Of a stretch of DNA of 64,000 bases, positions 55,825 to 64,000 are shown piece after piece. The notes beneath the pieces are model-generated. The model had not been told where the DNA came from. It did no database searches and worked only from the letters and a program-made list of their open reading frames with translations. Source of the DNA: Aestuariivivens sediminicola (lineage in GTDB: Bacteria > Bacteroidota > Bacteroidia > Flavobacteriales > Flavobacteriaceae); the NCBI RefSeq assembly GCF_022662015.1, contig NZ_JAKMCM010000005.1:270460-334459 (forward strand), read 5' to 3'. A program made the translations under genes and the position numbers. How positions within the stretch are numbered: position 1 is the first letter of the stretch; the number at the start of each line of letters is the position of its first letter.

Positions 55825-56091
55825 ATGGATTTTATAACTAAGCATATTTGGTTTATTCTTTTTGTCGCCTGGGGACTGCCATTAGGCTACTACAGAAGTA
55901 AATTCCGGAAAATCGTATATCAGACCGATAGTTGGCTCATAAACATCAAACCTCTGTTTTGGAAAGAACTCAAAGGGCTTTTCGGGAACATCTTTCCTGA
56001 TAATCACAAATACAAAAAGTTCAGAAACTTCTACCGGTTCTACCTGACGGTATATGCCTTATTGTTTATCGCCTATCTCATTTTTGATTAG
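55825..56091 (+). CDS. Small membrane protein
   Basis: This 88-residue protein has two hydrophobic segments, near 6-22 (IWFILFVAWGLPLGYY) and 70-86 (LTVYALLFIAYLIF), and a basic middle (KSKFRKIVY-like, KYKKFRNFYRF). It starts 6 bp after the DUF1295 gene and probably works with it or in the same membrane process. The family is not recognised. Confidence 0.65.
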   Translation: MDFITKHIWFILFVAWGLPLGYYRSKFRKIVYQTDSWLINIKPLFWKELKGLFGNIFPDNHKYKKFRNFYRFYLTVYALLFIAYLIFD

Positions 56092-56318
56092 GATTTCCAA
56101 GGTTTAAGGAAATCACAACAGCCATGACGAATTGAGTTTAAATTTTTAAATGAGCATTTTCAACAGCCCGGGCCTCTCTTGGGATATCGATTAAGTTGGG
56201 TTTGTTTAGATTGCCTTGAGACACCAGAAAAAGGATTCTTATGCAGGCCTTTAGAATCGGGTTCCTTTAAATTAAGAATGTAACAGATCGGACTGGTCTT
56301 CTTTGGCCTGAAATGGCA

Positions 56319-57299
56319 TCACTTTAAGGATAGTACGACACCGGAAGGCTTAACTTTGTTCATCATTCCATCATCACTGAAATTCAGACTGTCAACAGCC
56401 AATTCCCTGTAAAGCGCTGCAGTATTATCTTTTATACGATGGTATAAAATATAATATTGGCCGTTTTCTTCAAATACAGTGTGATGCCCGGGTCCTCTTG
56501 TGGTTTTATCCTCTGAGGTAGTTAAAATGGGACTGTTATCACCCTCCACCCATGGGCCATAAGGGCCTTCTCCAATGGCATATCGAACTTTATACGTTTC
56601 GGTAGTACACTTACCATCAGAATACATGAGATAATATCGGTTGTTTTTCTTTAGCATAAACGGCGCCTCAAAAAAATTAGGCGGTGTTATGTCCCTAATG
56701 TCTTCTTCGTTGAAGCTGATCATGTCTTCCTTTAATTTTACAACAAAACAATGACCATTGACCCAATTTAACCCGGAACCCCAATATAAATACACCTGAC
56801 CATCGTCATCTATAAACACTTCGGCATCAATCATGTGGTATTCAGGAAACATATTGCCCTTGATTAAAGGCGTATTATCTGGTTTTGCATTTTTCCATGG
56901 CCCCAAAGGATGCTTACTTACCCCAACCCAGATCTCGCTTCCCACCGACACATACATGTAAAATTTCTGATCTGCAGCCTGAATGACCGATGGAGCCCAA
57001 ACCCTGCTCTCATTCGATGTTGGACTCGTACATAATGTTTTTGTAGGCCATTGTATACGCCCCTGCTCCCAGTTTTTAAAATCGGAAGATTGCATGACCG
57101 CCAGATCTTCACCTCCCCAGGGGTCCTTTGTTGCATACATATAAAACACACCTTGATGCTTTACAATAGATGGATCTGCAAAGTGGCCATCTGCAACTGG
57201 ATTATTAATGACGATCGTGGTCCTTTTTTGTTGGCAACCAAACAGTATGACCACCATTATTAGGATCACAGTAAAATTGTAAATTGATTTTTGATTCAT
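56319..57299 (-). CDS. Lipoprotein GH43 family glycoside hydrolase
   Basis: This 326-residue five-bladed propeller enzyme has a lipid Cys at 22 (VVILFGC). The three GH43 catalytic residues are visible: Asp42 in ADPSIV, Asp158 in MIDAEVFIDDDG (the pKa modulator) and Glu211 in FFEAPFML. GPGHHTVF near 270 supplies the conserved metal-site His. The family has arabinofuranosidases, xylosidases and exo-galactanases; the subfamily needs a comparison. It is not next to the PUL, and the neighbours give no substrate. Confidence 0.92.
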   Translation of the reverse strand: MNQKSIYNFTVILIMVVILFGCQQKRTTIVINNPVADGHFADPSIVKHQGVFYMYATKDPWGGEDLAVMQSSDFKNWEQGRIQWPTKTLCTSPTSNESRVWAPSVIQAADQKFYMYVSVGSEIWVGVSKHPLGPWKNAKPDNTPLIKGNMFPEYHMIDAEVFIDDDGQVYLYWGSGLNWVNGHCFVVKLKEDMISFNEEDIRDITPPNFFEAPFMLKKNNRYYLMYSDGKCTTETYKVRYAIGEGPYGPWVEGDNSPILTTSEDKTTRGPGHHTVFEENGQYYILYHRIKDNTAALYRELAVDSLNFSDDGMMNKVKPSGVVLSLK

Positions 57300-57705
57300 T
57301 CTGTATTGTATTTAACCTAAGAGTGCATTCACATTCATCGTTAAGCCCGGTCAATGGCTGTAAGTTCGAAATGAAGTGCCAAATGACCTAAGTTAACAAT
57401 TTCGCTTGTATGTTGAGTGAAAATAAACAGAATAAATAGGTTTATGGTATTTTCAATGAAGACTCATAAAACACCGTGCCGCTGATGCGAAGCTCCGTAT
57501 CCCCTGTATGAACCCGTATTAATTTATTTGAGCAATCCTTTTTTGAATGCATTGAGTTGGAACTTTATATCAATAAAAATTCAACTTAATACTGGTGTTT
57601 CAATGGCTTAATGAATTATTTTCTAAATTTAGATCAGGGTAAGTCTCAAAAACCCTTAAGTTTGTAAAGAACGCATCACCTTGACATTCTCATTATTAAC
57701 AGCTT
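57300..57705. other. Divergent intergenic region, 406 bp
   Basis: It lies between the GH43 gene (minus) and a repeat protein gene (plus). TAAGTTTG at 57657-57664 fits the TAnnTTTG -7 box for the latter, but no TTG lies at the usual distance upstream. No gene was recognised. Confidence 0.5.
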
Positions 57706-58530
57706 ATGAATTTAAAAATTATTTTATCCTTAATTGCCCTGGTCTTTATTTGTGCGCCCGGAACAGATAAGAAAAACAGCCTTGAAGAACTGAATCTGAA
57801 AGGCGATGTAAAAACATTAAAAGAGTTTTGGTATGATCCGGTTGTAGAATCCGGAACCATTACAAGAGCAAGTGAAACGCCAAACCAATCATTTATAAGT
57901 TCATTTGATGAAAATGGCAATCAGATTGATATGAAATTCTACAGTGGCGGTAATTTTTACTTTGAAATCAAGTATGCATATGACGCCATGGGTCATCTGG
58001 TAGCGGATCAAAAGTATAATGAGCGGGGTGATCTAAAAGAGGAGAACAGGTATACCTATGACGCCAAGGGGAATAAAAGTGAAAAGCATATGTATCGTTA
58101 TGGCGACTTAAAGGGAAAAGTTGTCTATACCTATGACGATATGGGTCTTATGATTGAAGAGAGTACCTATGGTTCTGATGACTATTTACAATCAAAATCC
58201 ACTTATAAGTATGATGATAAGGGCAATAATACAGAAGGGATATTATATGATTCGAAGGGCAATCTTGATACTAAATTTACGCAGAGATACGATGAAGACA
58301 ACCATATGATTGAAGCTAAAAGTTATGATGAAGAGGGCAAGGTTATTGATCCGGTATATAGTTTTACATATGAATTTGAAGCTAATGACACTGGTAACTG
58401 GATCAAGAAGATCATGTTTTCAAATGGCTCGCAAAATACCTATAATGAACTTGGACATTTGATTGAGGAGAACAGCGATGTATCGCCTAATGCGGTTCTT
58501 CTTGTAGAAAGAGAAATAGACTATTATTAA
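57706..58530 (+). CDS. Repeat protein with YD/RHS-like beta-hairpins
   Basis: This 274-residue protein has a hydrophobic N-terminus (ILSLIALVFICAPG) that could be a signal or lipoprotein leader (Cys16). Residues about 60-260 are repeats of the type Y-x-Y-D-x-x-G-N/H/L (YTYDAKGNKSEK, YTYDDMGLMIEES, YKYDDKGNNTEG), related to YD/RHS repeats but short. It has no toxin domain or protease motif at the end. It is probably an exported binding or structural protein; the function is unknown. Confidence 0.75.
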   Translation: MNLKIILSLIALVFICAPGTDKKNSLEELNLKGDVKTLKEFWYDPVVESGTITRASETPNQSFISSFDENGNQIDMKFYSGGNFYFEIKYAYDAMGHLVADQKYNERGDLKEENRYTYDAKGNKSEKHMYRYGDLKGKVVYTYDDMGLMIEESTYGSDDYLQSKSTYKYDDKGNNTEGILYDSKGNLDTKFTQRYDEDNHMIEAKSYDEEGKVIDPVYSFTYEFEANDTGNWIKKIMFSNGSQNTYNELGHLIEENSDVSPNAVLLVEREIDYY

Positions 58531-58648
58531 GCCTGGGTTTACGAATTTTAAGGCTCAAACCTTTTAGGGAAAACACGTCAGGGTTTTGAAGAAAGACATG
58601 TTCCTGGTAGATGGTTCGATTTCCAGGGTCTCTTAAAATGAGATTATT

Positions 58649-58834
58649 TCAGGACGCCCTATCCTTATTCTTTTGTTTTCGCCAAACAAAATAGAAAACC
58701 ACCGCAACGATTGGCAGGACAATATACATAATGACATTAAAGGGATCTGTAAAGTCCAATGGTTTATTGTCGTCCGGGTTTCGCGTACCCGGTGGTAACT
58801 GGAGATAACTATTTAATAATCGGAGTATTATCAC
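58649..58834 (-). CDS. Very small single-helix membrane protein
   Basis: This 61-residue protein has a hydrophilic N-terminal part with PPGTRNPDDNKPLDFTDPF, then one membrane helix (IMYIVLPIVAVVFYFVW), then a basic tail (RKQKNKDRAS). This pattern (Pro/Asp-rich front, DP-F-x-V, one helix, basic end) matches a small conserved protein family in Flavobacteriaceae that I know only by pattern. The composition and the positive-inside tail argue for a real gene. It converges on the repeat protein gene. Confidence 0.6.
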   Translation of the reverse strand: MIILRLLNSYLQLPPGTRNPDDNKPLDFTDPFNVIMYIVLPIVAVVFYFVWRKQKNKDRAS

Positions 58835-59375
58835 GGTGATCTGATGATTTCCACATAAGATACGGAATTTATTGGTTTACACGTGTCATAGCTGCAAAGA
58901 GATCATGTGTTCTTTTAATATTGAAAAGTTCTAAGTTATCTCTGGAGTATTTAAAATGTTTGGTGTCAACAAAAACCGAACTTTTAAAGGGTTAAATCGA
59001 ATATAGCGTTTTAATATATTTAGTAACCTTTAAAATCTAAACGATGAGGATAACAACAAGACACCGGTTCATTGATATACGAGTTGAAGCGTAAAACAGG
59101 AAAGACATGTCCCTGAACAACTTAACACTTACACAAGGGTATTATGGAACTGGACAAAGAAATTGAAATAAAGAAAATGGATTAAGAACTCAACCTTGGG
59201 AGACAGAAAAAACAGTACGAGATAAATTATCTAAATTTGTTAGTTCACGTACTTTTTTTTCTAAAAAGTTCAACTTGTGTTGAAGACATACAGATGACAC
59301 CAGAATTCCCATTGGTGAAACCTGTTGTAAAGAAGTAAGCAGAAATTCAGGTGTTTAATTTTAAAAAATGAAATC
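58835..59375. other. Intergenic region, 541 bp
   Basis: It precedes the molybdenum hydroxylase genes. It contains only very short frames (under 20 codons, for example at 59043 and 59145) and no full small gene. A TAAATTTG at 59232-59239 matches the -7 box, but no TTG lies at the expected distance. A small hairpin TTCAAC-TTGT-GTTGAA is at 59269-59284. Confidence 0.5.
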
Positions 59376-59834
59376 ATGCGTAGTGTAACAATTAATGTTA
59401 ATGGGCAGCGTAAGACTGTAAATGTTGACCCTATGACACCTGTGCTATGGGTGCTAAGAGTGTATTTAGGACTTACAGGTACGAAGTATGGCTGTGGTAA
59501 GGCTATTTGTGGTAGCTGTACGATTCACTTAAATGGAACTCCAATTAGAGCATGTGTTACACCGGTTTCAGCATGTATAGGCGGAGAAATCACAACTATT
59601 GAAGGCCTATCGGAGAATTGTGATCACCCCGTGCAAAAGGCTTGGATAGAAGCTCAGGTTCCACAGTGCGGGTACTGCCAATCAGGGCAGATTATGAGTG
59701 CGGTTTCCTTGTTAAGGAACAATGCAAACCCCAACAGAGAAGAGATTAAGTCCTATATGAGTGGCAACCTTTGTAGATGTGCTGCTTATATGCGCATTAT
59801 TAAGGCAGTGGAAATAGCAGCTAAAGAATCATAG
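59376..59834 (+). CDS. (2Fe-2S) subunit of a molybdenum hydroxylase
   Basis: This 152-residue protein is the small iron-sulfur subunit of the xanthine dehydrogenase/isoquinoline 1-oxidoreductase type. The plant-ferredoxin-like cluster ligands are in YGCGKAICGSCTIHL and the next Cys in RACVTP. The second cluster is in CGYCQSG and NLCRCAAY. It transfers electrons from the molybdenum subunit encoded 2 bp downstream. The organisation (small subunit then large subunit, no FAD subunit) is that of the isoquinoline oxidoreductase class, which passes electrons to a cytochrome or other carrier. Confidence 0.95.
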   Translation: MRSVTINVNGQRKTVNVDPMTPVLWVLRVYLGLTGTKYGCGKAICGSCTIHLNGTPIRACVTPVSACIGGEITTIEGLSENCDHPVQKAWIEAQVPQCGYCQSGQIMSAVSLLRNNANPNREEIKSYMSGNLCRCAAYMRIIKAVEIAAKES

Positions 59835-59836
59835 TT

Positions 59837-62008
59837 ATGGGAAATCAAGGCAAATTCAAAGGATTATCACGTAGAAGATTCATTGGAACTATTGGAGGTG
59901 GCGTTATTTTTGTTGTTGGAGCTTGGAAACTTGCACCAGACCTGTTTTCAGACCACCAGGGAACACCCGTAAAAACAGGTTCGGATTTTGAAGGTCAAAA
60001 CGTTTCTGTATGGGTCCAGATACATGAAGACGATTGGATAACAATTTACAATCCGTCTTCCGAAATGGGACAGGGCAGTATGACGGCCTTGGCAGTAATC
60101 ATTGCTGAAGAATTGGATGCGGATTGGTCGAAAGTAACCGTTGTGCAATCACCGGCGGAACCAGATATTTATGGCGTCGGATGGGGTGGACGTGGAAGAG
60201 GCAGCATGATTACTGTTGGCAGCAGAACAGTGATGAGCTATTATACTAATTTAAGACAAGCTGGTGCTCAGGCAAGATTTGTATTATTGCATACCGCAGC
60301 AGAACGTTTAGGTGTGCCGGTTAACGAACTTTCTACCGAACCTAATAAGGTGATTCATAAAGCATCAGGCAGAGCAATGCGTTATGGCGAACTTGCCAAA
60401 CTTGTAAAACCAATGAATACTGTTCCAGAGATTCCTCAGGAGCAACTGAAGCATCCTAAAGACTTTAGGTTAATCGGAAAGTTCGGTCACCGATTCGATG
60501 TGCCTTCGAAGTGTGATGGAAGTGCCCAGTATGCTTTAGATGTTCAAGTACCCAACATGGTCTATGCTATTATAGCCAGATCCCCTGTTTACGGGGCTAA
60601 GCCAAGGCTTACCAATGCATCACAGATTAGGAATACACCCGGAGTTGTTGACATTGTTGAATTAAATCATGGAATAGGTTTAATTACGGAGACAATTGAA
60701 CTTGCGATTAACACGCAACCAAAGCTTCAAATAGAGTGGAGTAAAGGAAATACAGCAGATAATTTTAATAGTGTAAAGGCTTTTGAGTCCTATCCGGAGG
60801 AAGCAGATAAACCAATATCAAATGGCGATGTGATCAATGCTTTAAAATCAGGTGTAAAATCATATAAGAGCGATTATAAGAACGATTTTGTTTATCACGC
60901 ACAACAAGAACCAATGAACGCCATAGTGTCTTTTTCAGAGGACGGTAAAAGTGCGGAAGCATGGGTTGGTACTCAGGCACCTGGAAGCAACAGAAGCGCG
61001 ATAGCGAATGTATTGGGGATTGATGCGTCCAAAGTAAACTTTCACAGAACTTATGTGGGTGGAGGTTTTGGAAGAAAGGCGACTTCAGATTGGGTCACAG
61101 AAGCTGCTCATTTAGCTAAAGCTATTAGAAAACCCGTAAAACTGCTTTGGACAAGGGAGGACGATCTTAAGTATGGTATGTTCAGACCACAATCATTACA
61201 GAGAATGGAAGCAAGTGTTGATAGTTCCAATAATATAATAGGCTGGAAGCATATTATCGTCGGAACAGGCGACCGCTTAATGGGAACAGGATCGGCAACA
61301 CCATATTATGCAATACCAAATCAACATATAGAGGTCAGAAATATTGATCATGGTGTGCGAACCAAACATTGGAGGGCTGTTGGTCATGGTCCGAATAAAT
61401 TTGCCATAGAATCCTTTATTGATGAAATAGCCACCGATTTAAGTATGGATCCTCTTGATTTCAGATTAAACCTGATGAAAGAATTTCCCAGAGCACAAAA
61501 AGTGCTCAAAACAGTTGCGGAAATGGCAGATTGGAATACGCCAAGCCCGGCAGGAATGGCTAAAGGAATAGCTTTTGCTGAGCGCAGTGGCTCCTTATCC
61601 GCATGTGTGTGTGAACTGGCAGTTGATAGATCAAATGGACGTATTATTGTGCATAAGATTTGGGCAACATTAGACGCGGGAATTGTCGTGCAGCCCGATA
61701 ATGCCATTGCCCAGATGGAAGGTGGTATACTCATGGGAATGAGTAGTGTTTTAAAGGAGCGTGTCACCTTCGTGGATGGGATGGTTGAGCAATCAAATTT
61801 CGATGATTATCAAATATTAAGGGCGGATGAAATACCTGATGTTCTGGAAGTGAAAATTATTGATTCAGAAGAACGTCCAACCGGAATTGGAGAGTCCGGT
61901 GTTCCCATAATAGGAGGTGCTATTGCTAATGCTTTTGCCACTTTAACAGGGAAACGATTGAAGCATATACCATTTACACCTGATAAAGTAAAATCTGCAT
62001 TAGCTTAA
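59837..62008 (+). CDS. Molybdopterin-binding subunit of an aldehyde/isoquinoline-type oxidoreductase
   Basis: This 723-residue large subunit begins with a twin-arginine signal (LSRRRFIGTIGG at about 9-20), so the folded heterodimer is probably exported to the periplasm with its small subunit. The active-site end has RPTGIGESGVPIIGGA, where the Glu is the catalytic base of the family. THWRAVGHGPNKFAIESFIDE and GGGFGRKATSDW are cofactor-binding segments. It hydroxylates an aldehyde or N-heterocycle; the substrate is unknown. No cofactor insertion chaperone gene is in the window. Confidence 0.94.
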   Translation: MGNQGKFKGLSRRRFIGTIGGGVIFVVGAWKLAPDLFSDHQGTPVKTGSDFEGQNVSVWVQIHEDDWITIYNPSSEMGQGSMTALAVIIAEELDADWSKVTVVQSPAEPDIYGVGWGGRGRGSMITVGSRTVMSYYTNLRQAGAQARFVLLHTAAERLGVPVNELSTEPNKVIHKASGRAMRYGELAKLVKPMNTVPEIPQEQLKHPKDFRLIGKFGHRFDVPSKCDGSAQYALDVQVPNMVYAIIARSPVYGAKPRLTNASQIRNTPGVVDIVELNHGIGLITETIELAINTQPKLQIEWSKGNTADNFNSVKAFESYPEEADKPISNGDVINALKSGVKSYKSDYKNDFVYHAQQEPMNAIVSFSEDGKSAEAWVGTQAPGSNRSAIANVLGIDASKVNFHRTYVGGGFGRKATSDWVTEAAHLAKAIRKPVKLLWTREDDLKYGMFRPQSLQRMEASVDSSNNIIGWKHIIVGTGDRLMGTGSATPYYAIPNQHIEVRNIDHGVRTKHWRAVGHGPNKFAIESFIDEIATDLSMDPLDFRLNLMKEFPRAQKVLKTVAEMADWNTPSPAGMAKGIAFAERSGSLSACVCELAVDRSNGRIIVHKIWATLDAGIVVQPDNAIAQMEGGILMGMSSVLKERVTFVDGMVEQSNFDDYQILRADEIPDVLEVKIIDSEERPTGIGESGVPIIGGAIANAFATLTGKRLKHIPFTPDKVKSALA

Positions 62009-62178
62009 ATCATACAATAATTTAAAGAAAAAACCATAACATATGTATTGACCGTTTTTGTAGTATTGTTAATTGATGACATTCATCATAGAAATTTATA
62101 CGATGGTTCACCGTATTACCGTTAACAAAATACTATCTTTAGGGCATAATAAATTCAAGTTTTTAGTTTATTCACCTC

Positions 62179-63627
62179 ATGCGTCATCTATTCTCAACTC
62201 CGTTCCAATCACTCACTGTTTATCTATCCATACTGTTTCTAATGCTTGGGTTTCAGTATCCAGCTTTGGCACAAGATGAATCCAGCCGAACATGGCTGGC
62301 GGGAGATCATCATATTCATTCCAGATATAGTGTAGGCTGGAATTGGGAAGTCGATCCTCCTACCCCAATTAAAGGAGGCGACGCCATTTATCCAACCCCC
62401 ATGAATGCCTTGATGGCTAAGTATTATGGTCTTTCGTGGATGGTGACCACCGATCATGGTGGCCCCAATCACAGTAAAGTAAATCTGGAAATGGCTTATC
62501 CCGAATTGTTGTATTCCAGAAAAGCTGTACCCGAAGTGATTCAGTTTTATGGGATGGAATTCGATACGCCCGGAGCCGATCACTCCAGTTTAATTATCCC
62601 GCATTCGCACGATGAATCCACCCACTTACACAGTATAGAATCTCAATTCAATAAAAGAGAACCCTACCCATCGGATCCGAGTTGGGATACCGAACCAAGA
62701 ATGCTTGAAGCATTGGCATTCATGAATAAAATGGCCACAAAACCGGTGGTTATTGCCAATCACCCGTCCCGATCTGCATCAGATTTGGGCGTGTATGGAA
62801 AAGATGATCCCGCCGAACTTCGGGACTGGAATGATACAGCCCCTGAGATTGCCGTAGGTATGGCAGGAGCACCCGGTCACCAAGCCGCTACAATCAATGC
62901 GGACAGTACTTTTCGTGAACGTTCCCGGGGAGGATACGGACAGTTTCCTACTATGGGAGGGTTTGATCAGATGACGGCTAAACTGGGCGGTTTTTGGGAT
63001 TCAATGTTGGGCGAAGGTCGCCGTTGGTGGATAACCGCAAACTCCGACTCACATGTTCACTGGCGGGAAGGGGGTAGCGATTTCTGGCCCGGCGAATATT
63101 CCAAAACCTATGTCTTTGCCAAAAAAAATCATGACGATATTATAGATGGCATTCGAAAGGGCCGCGTTTTTGTGACTCTGGGAGATTTAATCTCAGAGCT
63201 TTATGTTCGTGTAGAAGGAGGGCATCATACTGCTGATATCGGAGGTGCAATCCATATGACCCAAGGTGAAGATGTAGCGGTTAGCATTCGCTTTAAAGAC
63301 CCTGACACTCTGAATTCTTGGAATCAAAACCCTGAAGTCACCCGTGTTGATCTGATCATGGGAGAATTAAGAGGGCCGGTTACCGATCGAGATAGCGACA
63401 GCAATCCTACCACACAGGTTATTGGGCGTTTTACAGAGTCTGACTGGACTGTCAATGGTGCGTACAAGGAGATCACATACACGATTTCGGATCTGGCTAA
63501 AGACAGTTATATCCGTATCAGAGGCACCAACAGTAATGAACTGGAACCTCAAGAAGATGAGGTCGGCGAAAGTCCGTGGGATGAATTATGGTTCTACTCT
63601 AATCCTATATTTATTGATGTAGACTGA
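62179..63627 (+). CDS. Secreted PHP-type metal-dependent hydrolase-like protein
   Basis: This 482-residue protein has a signal sequence (YLSILFLMLGFQYPALAQ). PHP-type metal ligands are GDHHIHSRYS near 38-47, TTDHGGPNH near 90, ANHPSRS near 195 and NSDSHVHW near 290. PHP-domain proteins are phosphoesterases, but this exported type is not the usual nucleoside bisphosphate phosphatase, and the C-terminal 150 residues form an additional beta-rich domain. The reaction is unknown. It follows the molybdenum hydroxylase genes by 170 bp and is followed by a terminator hairpin at 63684-63714. Confidence 0.85.
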   Translation: MRHLFSTPFQSLTVYLSILFLMLGFQYPALAQDESSRTWLAGDHHIHSRYSVGWNWEVDPPTPIKGGDAIYPTPMNALMAKYYGLSWMVTTDHGGPNHSKVNLEMAYPELLYSRKAVPEVIQFYGMEFDTPGADHSSLIIPHSHDESTHLHSIESQFNKREPYPSDPSWDTEPRMLEALAFMNKMATKPVVIANHPSRSASDLGVYGKDDPAELRDWNDTAPEIAVGMAGAPGHQAATINADSTFRERSRGGYGQFPTMGGFDQMTAKLGGFWDSMLGEGRRWWITANSDSHVHWREGGSDFWPGEYSKTYVFAKKNHDDIIDGIRKGRVFVTLGDLISELYVRVEGGHHTADIGGAIHMTQGEDVAVSIRFKDPDTLNSWNQNPEVTRVDLIMGELRGPVTDRDSDSNPTTQVIGRFTESDWTVNGAYKEITYTISDLAKDSYIRIRGTNSNELEPQEDEVGESPWDELWFYSNPIFIDVD

Positions 63628-63682
63628 TTGACGCAGGAGTATATCATTGTGTAAAGCAAATTTAATCGTACATAAATTAAAA

Positions 63683-64000
63683 TAAAAAGCCGAAATGATT
63701 CATTTCGGCTTTTTATCTGTACTCAAGGTGGGATTTGCCTTTGACAGTTCCCACCGGCCCGTGGTGAAAAAAGCCTGCTGACGCAGTGCCTTTTTTATTT
63801 TATTCTATTCGCAGAGGTAAACCTCGCTCATGCCATAAAACAAAAAAGCCGAAATGTTTCATTCCGGCTTTTGATCTGTACTCAAGGTGGGATTTGCCTT
63901 TGACAGTTCCCACCGGCCCGTGGTGAAAAAAGCCTGCTGACGCAGTGCCTTTTTTATTTTATTCTATTCGCAGAGGTAAACCTCGCTCATGCCATAAAAC
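63683..64000. repeat. Two tandem 159-bp hairpin-rich units at the window end
   Basis: Positions 63683-63841 and 63842-64000 are nearly identical, differing at a few bases in the first hairpin. Each unit holds the terminator-like hairpin (perfect in unit 1, one mismatch in unit 2, at 63842-63872), GGTGGGA...TCCCACC with a 15-nt loop, an imperfect A6...T6 hairpin around CTGC-TGAC-GCAG, and GAGGT-AA-ACCTC. More units may follow outside the window. No coding potential was seen. Confidence 0.9.
63684..63714 (+). terminator. Rho-independent terminator
   Basis: AAAAAGCCGAAATG (63684-63697) pairs perfectly with CATTTCGGCTTTTT (63701-63714) around a 3-base loop: a 14-bp stem ending in T's, 57 bp after the stop of the PHP-type gene. 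It is also the first hairpin of the first 159-bp repeat unit. Confidence 0.85.

Noticed and set aside
59043..59340. Possible short peptides or gene remnants before the molybdenum hydroxylase
   Set aside because: All frames are under 20 codons and show no similarity to each other or to neighbours.
63721..63760. tRNA-like T-arm (GGTGGGATTTG...) in the terminal repeats
   Set aside because: The GGTTCGA-type loop and the other arms of a cloverleaf are missing; the segment forms a simple GGTGGGA/TCCCACC stem.
63683..64000. CRISPR array
   Set aside because: Only two units of 159 bp, identical throughout with no unique spacers.

Overview
The window reads as a chromosome segment of a Bacteroidota bacterium, most likely a marine member of the Flavobacteriaceae. 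The evidence is two SusC/SusD pairs, a hybrid two-component system (HTCS), C-terminal type IX secretion (T9SS) tags of both type A and type B (gliding-motility type), many lipoproteins, and a set of sulfatases typical of bacteria living on algal sulfated glycans. The genus cannot be told from the window.

Region 1 (1-35051, nearly all on the minus strand) is a large polysaccharide utilization locus (PUL). It holds five S1-type sulfatases, all with the Cys-type C-x-P-S/T-R maturation motif; two SusC/SusD pairs; two clear GH110-family enzymes (alpha-1,3-galactosidase family); two longer right-handed beta-helix proteins that look like remote GH110 relatives with the same Asp...(23)...Asp-Asp spacing; a third, more remote beta-helix protein cut by the left edge of the window; and a secreted repeat protein with a T9SS tag. 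One HTCS (21075-25049, plus strand) sits in the middle and is the obvious regulator. The implied substrate is a sulfated glycan with alpha-linked galactose, such as a carrageenan-like or agaran-like galactan. No recognisable endo-acting galactanase or carrageenase is present, so backbone cleavage is either elsewhere or done by the beta-helix proteins. Two small unrelated plus-strand genes (4896-6223) interrupt the locus.

The most notable non-coding signal is a direct repeat of GTAACA with an exact 21-bp period. It occurs upstream of four PUL transcription units (near 1391-1420, 13877-13906, 20620-20650 and 35124-35152). In each case it lies 31-32 bp from a sequence resembling the Bacteroidota -7 promoter box on the coding strand. 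Extra pairs with the same period lie at 20726-20756 and, inverted, at 35163-35189. The 21-bp register matches the spacing of AraC-type half-sites, so these are candidate HTCS operators defining one regulon.

Region 2 (35504-48857) holds an M61 peptidase, a membrane protein, two secreted proteins with Cys/His patterns of papain-like (NlpC/P60-type) hydrolases, a 1782-residue composite surface protein (VCBS, PKD, BspA/DUF285 and Asp-rich MopE-like repeats, T9SS type B tag), then small secreted proteins and a secreted endonuclease/phosphatase-type enzyme.

Region 3 (48888-58834) is mixed metabolic and stress genes: two alpha/beta hydrolases, a universal stress protein with a small partner, a lipoprotein metallopeptidase, a glycerophosphodiester phosphodiesterase, a DUF1295 membrane enzyme, a GH43 lipoprotein and small proteins. 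Region 4 (59376-63627) encodes a two-subunit molybdenum hydroxylase with a Tat signal and a secreted PHP-type protein. The window ends in two tandem 159-bp units rich in hairpins. No tRNA, rRNA, CRISPR array or insertion sequence was recognised.
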